The notes under the pieces were generated by a model. The model searched no databases and was not told the DNA's origin. It saw only the letters and a program-made list of their open reading frames with translations. Below, in pieces: positions 33,709 to 44,033 of a stretch of 64,000 bases of DNA (position 1 is its first letter; the number at the start of each line of letters is the position of its first letter). The position numbers and the translations under genes were made by a program. Origin of the DNA: Cephalotus follicularis (Eukaryota > Streptophyta > Magnoliopsida > Oxalidales > Cephalotaceae); the NCBI GenBank assembly GCA_001972305.1, contig BDDD01000082.1:620001-684000 (forward strand), in the 5' to 3' direction.

Positions 33709-34149
33709 TTAAACACCTTACTGAGCTGTTTTGAGCTCATTCCTTTCGATATTGTGTTTCAAATAAAATGTTTTCAGGAAACGAATGAACGGAGAGTGCG
33801 AGCTTGAGGAACCTCTTTAGAAGCAGTTTTTTTGAGAAACAAAGAAAATGCGATGATACTCGCACTATGTTTTGTTATGAAATATGAATAACGTTTTTCC
33901 GCTGTATGTTTATGTAGATAAAGGATCCTGTGTAATGTAGACCTATGACGTGGTCATGACTTTTTTTTTTATAAATGTTTATGTGAATTGAAGTTTATGT
34001 ACGATATTTTTTTACAAAGCGTACATTTATGATGTTATGTACTTATAAAGAAGAGTACCTAAGAATGGAACGTTTCACACCCACACGTAGCGCACCGATC
34101 TTCGGAGCTCGCTTTGAGCGTAAGGTGAACTCGGGTCGGGGGCGCTACA
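33709..34149 (+). repeat. Foreign LTR end inside the copia 3' LTR
   Basis: About 441 bp match the end of the solo LTR 3 family (compare 39357-39802), from aaacaccttactgag to the terminal GGGGGCGCTACA. Only the right LTR end is present, with no target duplication, so this looks like repair filler or a truncated insertion. Confidence 0.75.
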
Positions 34150-34294
34150 GAGTGAACCCTTGTAAGGTGTTTGATTGATTTGCACCCGGAACCCAAAATC
34201 AAGTGTAAGGTGGTTTTGCTTTGATTTGCACCCGTAAGCCGAAAATCAAAGGTTGCTAGTGGTATCTAGTGGAATATCAAGGGGTTCTTGAGAA

Positions 34295-34327
34295 AGTGGA
34301 CGTAGGCCCGGATTTTGCCGAACCACT
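34295..34327 (+). other. Conserved U5 hairpin, gag-only copia 3' LTR
   Basis: The stems AGTGG/CCACT and GGC/GCC are unchanged from the 5' LTR; the loop reads ccggatttt instead of acagatttt. Confidence 0.6.
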
Positions 34328-34779
34328 ATAAATTCGTTTGCACACTTTCTATCCCTTATCTCTTTAATTTACTTGTTCTTGTGTGCTCGTTTAAATTCAT
34401 ATCTTAATTTGTATTTTCCGCATACTATTTTGTTGTTTTAGTTGCCATATATAGATCATTACAGCAGGTATTCAGGAACATCGGGGGCAAGTGTGATGAG
34501 AGAAACACCTTTCGTTTGTGGATCACTTAGGAGTTTGATTCTGTCAATTGAATAATAGTTGTGTTATGATGGCATGTTGACCGGTGTTATGAACAATATT
34601 TTGATTTTGGAATTTATGTTATGGATTATATATGTAGTTCATATTTTAGAACAACCACGTATAGATGATTTGAATAAAAATTAAGATATTTTGACATGTT
34701 TCTGTAGTTCAGTTTTGTGTGACATTCCGATCCCGAATCGGGAGTGTTCCCGTTTCCGAATTGGGGGTGTTACAAAATG

Positions 34780-35272
34780 CATCGGGTAAGGCAGACTCAT
34801 GTCAATATCAGCTAACAAGGGGTAATTACGTCCCTTGTGCATCAGTAGCTGCAACTCATCTCTTGTCACCAGGGTCTCTGATCCCTCTAGATACCCATTT
34901 ATGGGTTAGAAGCATGCACAAATTGTGGTGTTTTTAAGGATGCTTGGGCAGGTGGTTGCTCAATAGGAGACATATTGTACTATCCTCCTGGGGAGTAAGA
35001 ATGGGTGGTGTAACGATAGGTCTCAGTTCATAGTTTGACAGATTCTGTGCCATGAAAGCTTGGTACTATTGGTGTTGTTGTTGTAACGTTTGTTGTTGTT
35101 GTTGCAGGTTGGGGAGAATGGTGTTCTAGGTGATTTGGAGGGCCTTGATAATAGGTTTGAGGTACGTAACCATCGTATCCCCCAGGACATTATCTGCAAG
35201 TTGAACCTGGCTATGTCGATTATTGTCAACCTCTTTGTCTCCATCCTGGCTGGTGTTTCTTCTCTTAACCAT
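34780..35272 (-). pseudogene. gag: Gypsy gag relic, N-terminal half
   Basis: The start is ATG at 35272 on the minus strand (MVKRRNTSQDGDKEV, then NRHSQVQLADNVLG). A Gln-rich stretch follows, encoded by the CAA runs around 35080-35107. Several stops are present. It continues at 18029 after solo LTR 1 is removed. The element it belongs to is otherwise missing. Confidence 0.7.
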
Positions 35273-35287
35273 CTTGTACAATTACCT

Positions 35288-35310
35288 CCCCAGCGAAGTC
35301 ATCAAATGTT
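35288..35310 (-). promoter_or_regulatory. Putative primer binding site of the gag relic
   Basis: On the minus strand TTTGATGACTTCGCTGGGGA lies just upstream of the gag start. It resembles the TTTGGYGACTCCGCTGGGGA motif found after the 5' LTR of many plant gypsy elements. Confidence 0.55.
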
Positions 35311-35743
35311 TTTAGAGGGTTTTTTTAAAAGAGAAACGGGGTATGGAGAATAGGTAATTAAGTACAAGATCAGCAAGAAGAAGGATAACTGTTGAAAGAG
35401 GTTAAGGGGGAAAGAGAAGTATTTTCGAAGGTAAGTTTGGAACAAAGATCATGAGTGTTGTGTTTCTAGGTCAAACTTACCTTCGAAATACTAAGCAAAT
35501 AAAATATTTTATTATGGTGATGCTTTGACAAATGTTTAGCAAATAAAATATTATCTGTAAAGTAACATCTCTTTCCCACTTAAAAAGGTATGAAATCCTA
35601 AGCAAGATTAGTCAACAAGGATCTTATTCACTTAGGTAAGTAGAATCCTAATTATGGTGATGCTTTGACAAATGTTTAGCAAATAAAATATTCTCTGTAA
35701 CGTAACATCTCCCAGATGTTATTCTCTCACTAAATGACATGTC
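35311..35743. other. Unassigned sequence with a direct repeat
   Basis: No gene is seen. A 58-bp segment is present twice (about 35511-35568 and 35652-35709, both with tggtgatgctttgacaaatg). It may be the truncated 5' LTR of the gag relic. Confidence 0.45.
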
Positions 35744-36124
35744 TCCCGACATATCAACTTGTTCCAAAATCAGGCAGGACCCGAAAGCCCGGTCAATAAC
35801 CGGTATGACGATAAATTTCCCCGAACATCCAATGACTCTGGTACGACCATTCTAATAGTCACCGACTATAAAAATAGCCCCGACATGATCCCACTAACCC
35901 TCGGATACGTGAACCAAAGTTCCACGGTGTTCACGAATTTTGAATGTTTTAAATTTACACTGCAAATGCACGGTTGTGCATTAACGGGTCGATCGCTAGG
36001 AAACAAGCTAAATCAATTTTAATCTATTCAACCTAGGTTAAGTATACAAATTTGAGGGTTATTTATTAAAAACTACTCATAAACATGTAAAAATAAACTA
36101 ACAGTTGAAACAGGTGAAGAAGGC

Positions 36125-36255
36125 TTCGACGCTTTGTCAATAAGCGTCAACGGAAATAACAAAGGCACTGAAAGCGTCGATGTGAATAATAAATAAACTA
36201 AAGAAAGCGCACTAACAATGTCGTGGGGATCGACGCTCTATCATAAAGCGTCGAC
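36125..36255. repeat. TCGA-palindrome cluster 1, Athila left LTR
   Basis: Sites such as cttcgacgctttg, gcgtcgatg and aaagcgtcgacgttta lie here. The counterpart in the right LTR is at 56265-56375. Confidence 0.7.
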
Positions 36256-36447
36256 GTTTACGCGAGCAGACTTGAATTTAAACTACTGTACCAGAAATCT
36301 AAAGCATGCAAATCTATTTATTAACAAGGCAAAATAAAAACTAGATAAAAGAAGGAATATTAAATCGATTTTAGGGAATAAAAACTCATCATAGATTATA
36401 TTGAATAACTCACTTACTTTAATGATCAAACCTTGGTAACCAACGGC

Positions 36448-36600
36448 AGATAGGTCGATACGGAGTGTGACTGTGATGACAAATCGTATGAGTAGTCATG
36501 TTAGGTCTATATGGAGTATGACAGCGGTGACAAATCGTATGAGTAGTCATGCTAGGTCAATACGAAGTGTGTTCGACGTGGCAAACCGTATGAGTAGACA
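36448..36600. repeat. 51-bp tandem repeat in Athila LTR
   Basis: Three units contain caaatcgtatgagtagtcatg or a variant. The right LTR has the same array at about 56555-56705. Confidence 0.75.
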
Positions 36601-37007
36601 CCATTGATCGCGTTAAAAACCATTCAATCAACAACGTTCTTATTCACCAACAAATTGTTTGTGGATTTTAATCAAACAGACAAAGTGTGTGTGAAGGCAA
36701 AAAAATTGAAGAACAAATTAAAGGTTCAAGGATTTTATTAATGGAGTTGAATCAATACAATCTAATGGTTTGTTCTAACCCTAAAAACCTTGAAAAGTTA
36801 TCTACAAAACATTGTAATAAAACTAAAAACTAAAGAAGAAGAAGAAGGACTCTGGCAAAGCTTACACATTGTTATGGCTGGCCTCACAATGTTTTTATAA
36901 TGTAAAAAATTCATAAAAACGGAAGAAAATCTAACCTAATCGTTTAAGGAAATAATTACAATCTAAATAAAAAATCCAAAACTTTCCATTTTGCTGTTTG
37001 GCATCGT

Positions 37008-37255
37008 AAGCATCGACACTTTTCCTTTGGGAGTCAATGGCTTGTTGCTTGGGCATTGGCGCTTTGATGTTATGACGTAAACTGTTTCCGCGATTTATTT
37101 GTTAAGCGTTGACGGTAATGAGCCAGGCATCGACGCTTAAAGTGTGTAATTCAATTGTTAAACTTCTGTACCAAATCGTTGACGCTTTTATATTAACTGC
37201 TGGCGCTTTGCGTGTAGGCGTCGATGCTCATGTTGAAGGCGTCGACGCTTTGCTC
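37008..37255. repeat. TCGA-palindrome cluster 2, Athila left LTR
   Basis: About eight sites occur, including ggcgtcgacgctttg near 37240 and decayed forms such as gcgttgacgg. The counterpart in the right LTR is at 57120-57365. Confidence 0.7.
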
Positions 37256-37645
37256 TGTTTTCTGTAGAAATTTGTCAATTCTTCAAGCTTTGATCTTCTT
37301 GTCTTCAATTCGTGCCAATTTGACTAGTATTTATGCATTTTTATCTTTTTGGCTGATCTTTTTGGCCTTGTACCTAAAAAATCAAATAAATACAACCAAA
37401 GTAATATGTTCCAAGCATCAAAACATCATAAATAAATCCTTAAAAATAACATATTTTTATGCTAAACAAATACCCCAATACTTAAACTTTGCTTATTCTC
37501 AAGCAAACAAAATGGAAAGCTAAAACAAAACAGAAACTAAAACAAGAAAACAAAAACCAAGAACAAAAAGAAAAAGAAAAACCATAACTCACTTTCGTAG
37601 GAGTCACGATTGGATTTAGCAAATGCACAAGCCTTTGAACCCCTA

Positions 37646-39802
37646 TGTAATGACCCAAATTTCCATTAAAGAGATTTAATTATGGAAAATGATTGCTAGT
37701 ATGTATTTTGGCAAATAGTTCAAGGGACCCGTAGTATGACCCTACGCTCGGGGGGTTCAGGGGTTTCGCTCTAATTTGGCTAAGTGATGAGAAGGAAAAA
37801 GTGTCTAAAGCGCCGACGGTTTTATTTAAAGAGTCGACGCTTTGGGCAACGGACGACGCTCTAATTTTAAACGCCAACATGTTGAAGTCAAGTGTGTCTG
37901 TTGACCTGGACGAAGACTTAAAGTGGCGATGCTTTGTAAGAAAGCGTCAGCACTTTAGTCAGGATAGAAGTGAAAAACTCAGGTCAAGCCCGTGACCGGC
38001 GACGCTTAGAGAGAAAACGTCGATGCTTTGAGCTATAGACAAAATGCAAAATCTAACTTTTTGGAATTTTGTGAGTGAAAATATTTAATTTTGGACACGT
38101 GGCAGGCCAGGGGAGGATGATATGAGATGTTATCTTGTAATCTAACAGGTGTAAACACTTGGATTGGTTGAATTTAAACACATGGGCTGCTATGAGAGGA
38201 AATTGAGTTGTGTGAGAAGGGGAAAGACTTGCCTCCCAAGTAATCCTTCTATTTAATGGCTAGGAGGGTTGAACTCAGTCATTTTGACTGAGAAAGAAAT
38301 GTTCCTGCTGAGAGTGAAGTGGAGAATTCGTGGAGAGCAAAAGAGAAAGAAATTCTAAAGCAATGTAAGGAAATTCTATACCCATTCTCTACAAAGCATC
38401 CCCTGTTTTGTTTTCGATTATGCAGCAGATTGTTCTATTGATATCTTGTTCAATTATTGATGAAATTTGGAATGGTTGGATGTTCTGGAAACGTTAGGAT
38501 GTCCTCTTTAACTATTAGGCATTGCATGTTTCAAGATTCTATCGTTTTCTTGATGGAAATTCATGTTTTAAATTGCTGTTTGGGTACTGTTTTATTCATG
38601 GATTATAAAGCAACTTCTTTAAATCGTATCTTGCTCGTTTCTTGATTAAAAATTTAATGGTTGGATGTTTTGAAAACCTTAAGATGTCCTATTTAACTTT
38701 TATGTTTTATGTACCTCGAAATTCTGTCAAATCCGTGATGAGAATTGATGTTTCATTTTACTGCTCATGCCCTATTTTCATATGGAACCAGCCACATTCA
38801 AAACTTCATAACGGATTCAATTCTCAACTAATTGTTATGATCTTGAGCTTTCTGAATTCGTAAAGATGTCTACTTTAATGTTTATGTTTTAAGTTTTCTC
38901 TGAAAATGCTTATTTCTATATGAATTATCATTTTTAGTAAAGCTATACAAAACTATTTTTATGAACTCATTTGAGTCAATTACTCAAATGAAGAGAAAGG
39001 TTTATGAATTGTGAAAGAGATGTTATGAGATGATTTTTTATGATTGCTTTGAGCTGATCACTCAAAGTAAATGATGAATGAACTACCCTTGGATTGCGAT
39101 CCAAGGGGAATGGAGCGAGATGCTCAATGTTAATGGAGCGAGATGCTCACGGACATGCATGTGATGTAAGGATTGTAGTCGGGGAGTGCACAATGCCCCG
39201 GTGAAGCGATGTAAAGGGTTCATTAAGTTTTTTATGAATTTCATGTTTACGAAATGATCTAGTTATGATATTAACTAGAAAAGTAATATGTTTTATGAAA
39301 TGTTCTAGTTAAATGTGTTGACTAGAAAATTGTTATGATGAAATGTGTTTACTATAAAAACACCTTACTGAGCTATTTTGAGCTCATTCCTTTCAATGTT
39401 GTTTTCAAATAAAATGTTTTCAGGAAATGAATGAATGGAGATTACGAGCTTAGAGGAAGCTCTTAAGAAGGAGTTTTTGTGAAAGAAAGGCTATGCGATG
39501 ATATTTGTATTAATGTTTTGATATGTAATAAGAACAAAGTTTTCCGCTGTATTATATGTTTATGTAGAAGAATGATCCTGTGTAATGTAGACCAACGATA
39601 TGGTTATGACATCTTTATATAAGATGATTATGTGTGAAGTTTGAATTTAAGATTATGTATGATGTTGCAAGACATGAGTTTATGATGTAGTGTACTTTTA
39701 GAAAATAGTACCAAAGGATGTAACGTTTCACACCCAACGTAACGCAACCGATCCTCGGAGTTCACTTTGAGCTATTAGCGAGCTCGGGTCAGGTTCATTA
39801 GA
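37646..39802 (+). mobile_element. Solo LTR 3a
   Basis: It begins TGTAATGACCC at 37646 and ends at 39802, with the perfect duplication cccta at 37641-37645 and 39803-39807. The terminal CA has become GA. No internal region is present, so it is a solo LTR. It contains a TCGA cluster at 37805-38030. The same family lies in the opposite orientation at 40324. Confidence 0.85.
37805..38030. repeat. TCGA-palindrome cluster, solo LTR 3a
   Basis: Six or more sites such as gagtcgacgctttg and aaacgtcgatgctttg, with variants aagcgccgacgg and ggcgacgctta. Confidence 0.75.
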
Positions 39803-39807
39803 CCCTA

Positions 39808-40318
39808 GGTGTCCCTAGTGGACGAGTTTTGTCTCGTGAGTGTTTTCAATGAATAAACACACAAAATTCAGTAACTTTGACGATAGGCTAAATGTGTCTC
39901 CACTTAAAAATTAAGAGGTAATCCCTATACTTGAATTTTATTATCTTGCTCCAAGTTCTTAGAATCAAAACACATCTCAATTAAGGAGTATTTTTTGAAT
40001 TTTTTGTTATTCCTCATTATTTACCAATCAAGATATGCATTCTTGGTAACAAAAAATCCTAGTTTGGAGTCAGACAAAGAACTTTAGCACTTACACATGT
40101 TTTTCTTTTCTTTTTATTTTATTGAACTCATTCATCCACAACTGTTGGTTTGAATGACATGGATGGAGCAAACACCAGACACCCAAATTACCAAGCAGCT
40201 TCAGATTTTACCAACTTAAATTCGTGTAATGTCTTAGCCTCTTAAGCTTTCTATAAGACCCATATAGTGAACTTTGGACCAGTCACTCTCAAATTAGTTG
40301 GATTTAAGGAACTAGGTG
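39808..40318 (-). other. Athila 3' untranslated segment between two solo LTRs
   Basis: This non-coding host Athila sequence becomes continuous with 37469-37640 and 42481-42762 once both solo LTRs are removed. No gene is seen. Confidence 0.6.
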
Positions 40319-40323
40319 TAGAA

Positions 40324-42475
40324 TGTAACGCCCCAGATCTGAGTCCGCTAAATGCTCAAAGCGAATCTCGAGGAGTCGATGCATTACGTTGGGTGTGAAA
40401 TGATACATTCTTTAGCATTCTTGTCTCATGCTAACATACATCATCTACTCATGCTTTTCTCCATAGACCTATCACATGATCAAATTCATACTATTCAACA
40501 TCTTCCATAACCTTAAATTTAAACCTTAAACATAATCATCTTATATAAAGATGTCATAACCATATCATTGTTATACATTTACACAGGATCATCCTTTATC
40601 ATAACATATAATACATCAGAAAACATTATCTCATTACATATCAAAACATTTATGCGAACATCATTGCATAGTATATTTCCTTTGCAAAGTTTCTTCTTAA
40701 GAGCTCCCTTTAAGGTCATAATCTCCATTTAATCATTTCCTGAAAACATTTTATTTGAAAACAAACATTGAAAGGAATGAGCTCAAAATAGCTCAGTAAG
40801 GTGTTTTTATTGTAAACACATTTCATCATAACCTTTTTCTAGTGAATACAAATAACTAGAACATTTCATAAAACATATCACTTTTCTAATTACAAATTCG
40901 TAACTAGAACATTCATAAACATAGAAGTCATAAAAACCGTAATGAACCCTTTCACACCGCTTCACCGGGGCATTGTGCACTTCCCGATTACTATCCTTAC
41001 ATCACATGCATGTCCGCAAGCACTTTACACTCCATCATAATCCGTTTAGGATTCATTCCTCTTGGATCACAATCCAAGAGTGGTTCATTCATCATTTCAT
41101 AAAACATTTCCTTAATACTTTGAGTGATCAGCTCAAATCATTCATAAACATCATTGTATAACATTTCTTTCATAATTCATAAACATTTCACTTTATTTGA
41201 GTAATTGACTCAAATGGTTTAATAAAACAGCTTTGCATAGCAATTTTAAATCTTGAATTTAATATAGAAATAAGCATTTTCAGAGAAAACTTAAAACATA
41301 AACATTAAATTAGAGATATTTACAAATTCAGAAAGCTTAAGTTCATAAAAATTGGTTGAGAATCGAATCCATTATGAATTTTTTAAAGTGGCTGGTTCCA
41401 TATGAAAAAAGGGGATGGGAAGTAAAATGAAACATTGATTCTCATCAAGAATTTGACAGAATTTTGAGATAAGTAAAACATAACAGTTAAAGTAGACATC
41501 TTGAAGTTTCCAAAACATTAAACCATTAAAAATTTCATCAAGAAACGGGCAAGATATTAATAGAACTATTTGCTGCAACTTTGAATCAAAACAGGGGAAA
41601 CTTTCACAAAAATGTGTATAGAATTACCTTACTTTTCTTCAATCTCCTTCTCTTTTGCTCTCCCACGAATTCTCCACTTCACTCTTAGCAGGAGCACTTT
41701 CCTTCTCAGCCAAAATAACTAAATTCAGGTTCTTAATCCCCATAAATAGGCTAGTTACTTGGGGAGTAAGACTTCTCCCTCCCCCCCTCTCTCATGAGTC
41801 ATCTCTCCAAAATAGCCCATGTGCCTAAATTCAATCCAATCCAATGGTGACACTTATTATAACATCTGATAATATCTCAAATTTTTCTCCCCTAGCCTGC
41901 CACGTGTCCATAATTAATAAAATTTAACCCACAAAAGGGAAAAAAGTCAGATTTGGGCAACCAGTCTGCACAACAAAGCGTCGGCGCTTTTCTGAAAGCG
42001 TCGCCGCTTACGGGTCTCGTACAAGTCAACTGACACAATTGACTTCAAAGAGTCGACGTTTGAATTTAGAGCGTCATCAGTTGCCTCCAAAGCACTGACG
42101 CTTTCTCGTAAGCGTCGTCGGTGTGAGGGGTTTGTCCAATTTACCGTTGCACTGGTTTAATGCTCCGTTAGAAGGGTTACAAGCATCGTCGGTTTACCAC
42201 CAAAGTGTCGACTCTTTACCTGGAACCATCGGCGCTTAAGCCAGAATTTCAGGTCCAAAGCAATAACCAATTTCAGTTTTCTTCCAGGGGCGCTGCCCCC
42301 GCGCCCCTTCCCGCTGTCCGGGTAGTGGAACCCCCCGTCTGCTCACCGGGGAGCGGAACCCCAGAACCCCCCGAGCGTAGGGTCATACTACGGGTCCCTT
42401 GAAATATTTCCCAACTACACAATAGAAATCATCTTTCCATAATTAATTTCTTTAATGGAAATTCAGGTCATTACA
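40324..42475 (-). mobile_element. Solo LTR 3b (inverse orientation)
   Basis: On the plus strand it begins TGTAACGCCCC and ends GGTCATTACA, with the perfect duplication tagaa (40319-40323 and 42476-42480). It is the same family as solo LTR 3a in opposite orientation, 521 bp away. A TCGA cluster lies at 41975-42235. Confidence 0.9.
41975..42235. repeat. TCGA-palindrome cluster, solo LTR 3b
   Basis: About nine sites, many with a changed centre (aaagcgtcggcgctttt, gcgtcgtcggtg), plus gagtcgacgtttg near 42050. Confidence 0.75.
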
Positions 42476-42480
42476 TAGAA

Positions 42481-42762
42481 TACCCCTAAGGCTTACTTTC
42501 TCGAATCAAATAGGCTACAGACCAAGACTGAATTTAAAGAGGTAAAAAAAACATTATTTTTCTTCTTCTTCTTCTTCTTCTTTTTTTCTTTATGCAGAAA
42601 CATCAATTCCTTGTCATCCTCCTTACTAAGATTTATGAATCTTTGAATACACACAAGATCAGTCTTGTCATTCCTTTTTTCCCGCACAAACTCCTACCTT
42701 GAGATGTATTCATTTTCTTTTCCTTGAAAACAAAATTTTTATTATTTCTTCTATAGGGTTTT
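42481..42762 (-). other. Athila 3' untranslated segment next to integrase
   Basis: It is non-coding and includes a (CTT)n microsatellite at about 42560-42585. Confidence 0.6.
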
Positions 42763-44033
42763 CTAATAAAGAGGCTCATGAAGATTCATGGCCTCTTCCA
42801 TCGGTGCAGCTGTAAACTTAAGAAACTTCTTCAACCGATGTCCGTTCACTTTGAAAGCATCTTCAGTAGCTGGTTTACAAATCTCAAAAACACCATGTGA
42901 GTAAACATTTTTAACAATATAGGGACCATTACGGCAGGATCTCAATTTACCAGGAAACATGTGTAATCGTGAATTGTATAAAATAAACTTATCACCCGCT
43001 TTGAAAATTTACCTGAAAATACGTGCATCGTGACAGGCTTTGGTCTTTTCTTTTAAGATCTAAGTGTTGTCATTAGCATGATTTTAGATTTCTTCCAACT
43101 CAGAGAGTTGGAGAGCACGATGACTACCCGCAGTGGAATGATCAAAATTAAATTGCTCAATGGCCCAAAAGGCCTGATGTTCTAATTCCACTGGAAGATG
43201 TCACGCTTTACCGTACACAAGCTGGTAAGGAGATTGACCAAGGTCAGCCTTGAAGGCTATCCAATAAGCCCAAAGAGCATCCAAAAGTAAAGTGGACCAA
43301 TCCTTTCTGCTGGGGTTTACTATTTTTTTGAGAATTTGCTTAATTTGGAGATTGGATTCCTCAACTTGCCTGCTAGTTTTAGGATGGTATGGTGTAGCGA
43401 GTTTGTGAGTGATCCCATATCTTTTCATAAGGGCTTCAAAAGAATGATTGCAAAAATAGGCACCCCTATCACTAATGATGGCACGTGGGGTGCTAAACCG
43501 AGAAAAGATATGTTCCTTGAGGAACTTGACAATCACAGAGTTGTCATTAGTTCGATAAGGAATCGCCTCTATCCACTTTGAAACATAGTCAACAGCCAAC
43601 AAGATGTATAAATTTCCAAACGAGATAGGAGACGGGCCCATGAAATTGATGCCCCAAACATCAAAATTCCCAACTGTCAAAATCAGAGTTAATGGCATCA
43701 TATTCCTCATTTCACACGACCTAATGATTGACAAGAAGCACAAGCCTAACAATACTGAAAAGCATCTTTGAAAATGGTCGGCCAATAAAAACCACATTGT
43801 AAAACATTTCCCGATGCCTTAGTTGGGCCAAAATGGCCACCACACGCCTGATCATGACAAAAAGACAGAATTGAACGATCCTCATGATCAGGAACGCACC
43901 TTCGCATTATTTGGTCAGGACATGCTGTAACAAGGTAAGGATCATCCCCAAAAAAAAATGTTTGAATTGTGAGAGAAATCACCGCTTATCTTGAGCAGAC
44001 CACTTTGATGGTATGATTCATATAAAAAGATAA
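42763..44033 (-). pseudogene. pol: Athila integrase, decayed
   Basis: On the minus strand the order is the zinc-binding part (FGDDPYLVTACPDQIMRRCVPDHE, GGHFGPTKASGNVLQCGFYWP), the catalytic core (WGINFMGPSP, IISDRGAYFCNHSFEALMKRYG, ATPYHPKTSRQVEESN) and a C-terminal part (GPYIVKNVYSHGVFEI). The first catalytic Asp is Asn (WGIN), while the second Asp and the Glu are kept. Frame breaks lie near 43750 and 43200-42960. The upstream pol part is at 53599-55596, separated by solo LTR 2, which inserted between RNase H and integrase with the duplication tttaa. Confidence 0.8.

Larger units (their letters stand above)
29938..34463 (+). mobile_element. Gag-only non-autonomous copia element (TR-GAG-like)
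   Basis: Bounded by TGTTGAC at 29938 and ATTACA at 34463, it has the perfect duplication gcagg (29933-29937 and 34464-34468). Between the LTRs lie a primer site, a gag gene with frameshifts, and a 3' untranslated region with six GGGGGAG tracts. There is no trace of protease, integrase or reverse transcriptase. Gag-only elements with terminal repeats have been described in plants (TR-GAG); this would be a SIRE-like example relying on pol from another element. Its gag is related to that at 57711-59277. Confidence 0.85.
33286..34463 (+). repeat. 3' LTR of the gag-only copia element, with replaced segment
   Basis: It begins TGTTGACTTTT and ends ATTACA. The part 33709-34149 is foreign; it replaces 293 bp present in the 5' LTR (30361-30653). 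Both sides outside this segment match the 5' LTR closely. It contains a motif cluster (33397-33660) and the U5 hairpin (34295-34327). Confidence 0.85.
18030..34774 (+). mobile_element. Solo LTR 1, split by two nested elements
   Basis: The LTR starts TGTAATATCTCG at 18030 and ends GGGGGTGTTACA at 34774, flanked by the perfect duplication aaatg (18025-18029 and 34775-34779). Removing the nested Tekay element (19046-28513) and the gag-only copia element (29938-34463), each with one duplication copy, leaves about 2.74 kb of LTR and no internal region. It is therefore a solo LTR left by recombination between two LTRs and later used twice as an insertion target. A reversed partial copy is at 55594-56252. 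Confidence 0.85.
35750..37468 (-). repeat. Athila LTR, left copy (3' LTR)
   Basis: It matches 56253-57493 from about 36145 on. The right border is placed at taaaca (37468), next to a pyrimidine-rich run; the left border is approximate. It contains TCGA clusters at 36125-36255 and 37008-37255 and a 51-bp tandem repeat (36448-36600). Confidence 0.6.

Noticed and set aside
35759..36022. 87-residue frame in the Athila left LTR
   Set aside because: No homology, no conserved counterpart in the right LTR, and the position is inside or at the edge of an LTR.
42205..42402. GC-rich 65-residue frame
   Set aside because: It lies at the end of solo LTR 3b on the plus strand and is explained by the LTR's GC-rich border; the same sequence occurs in reverse at the start of solo LTR 3a.
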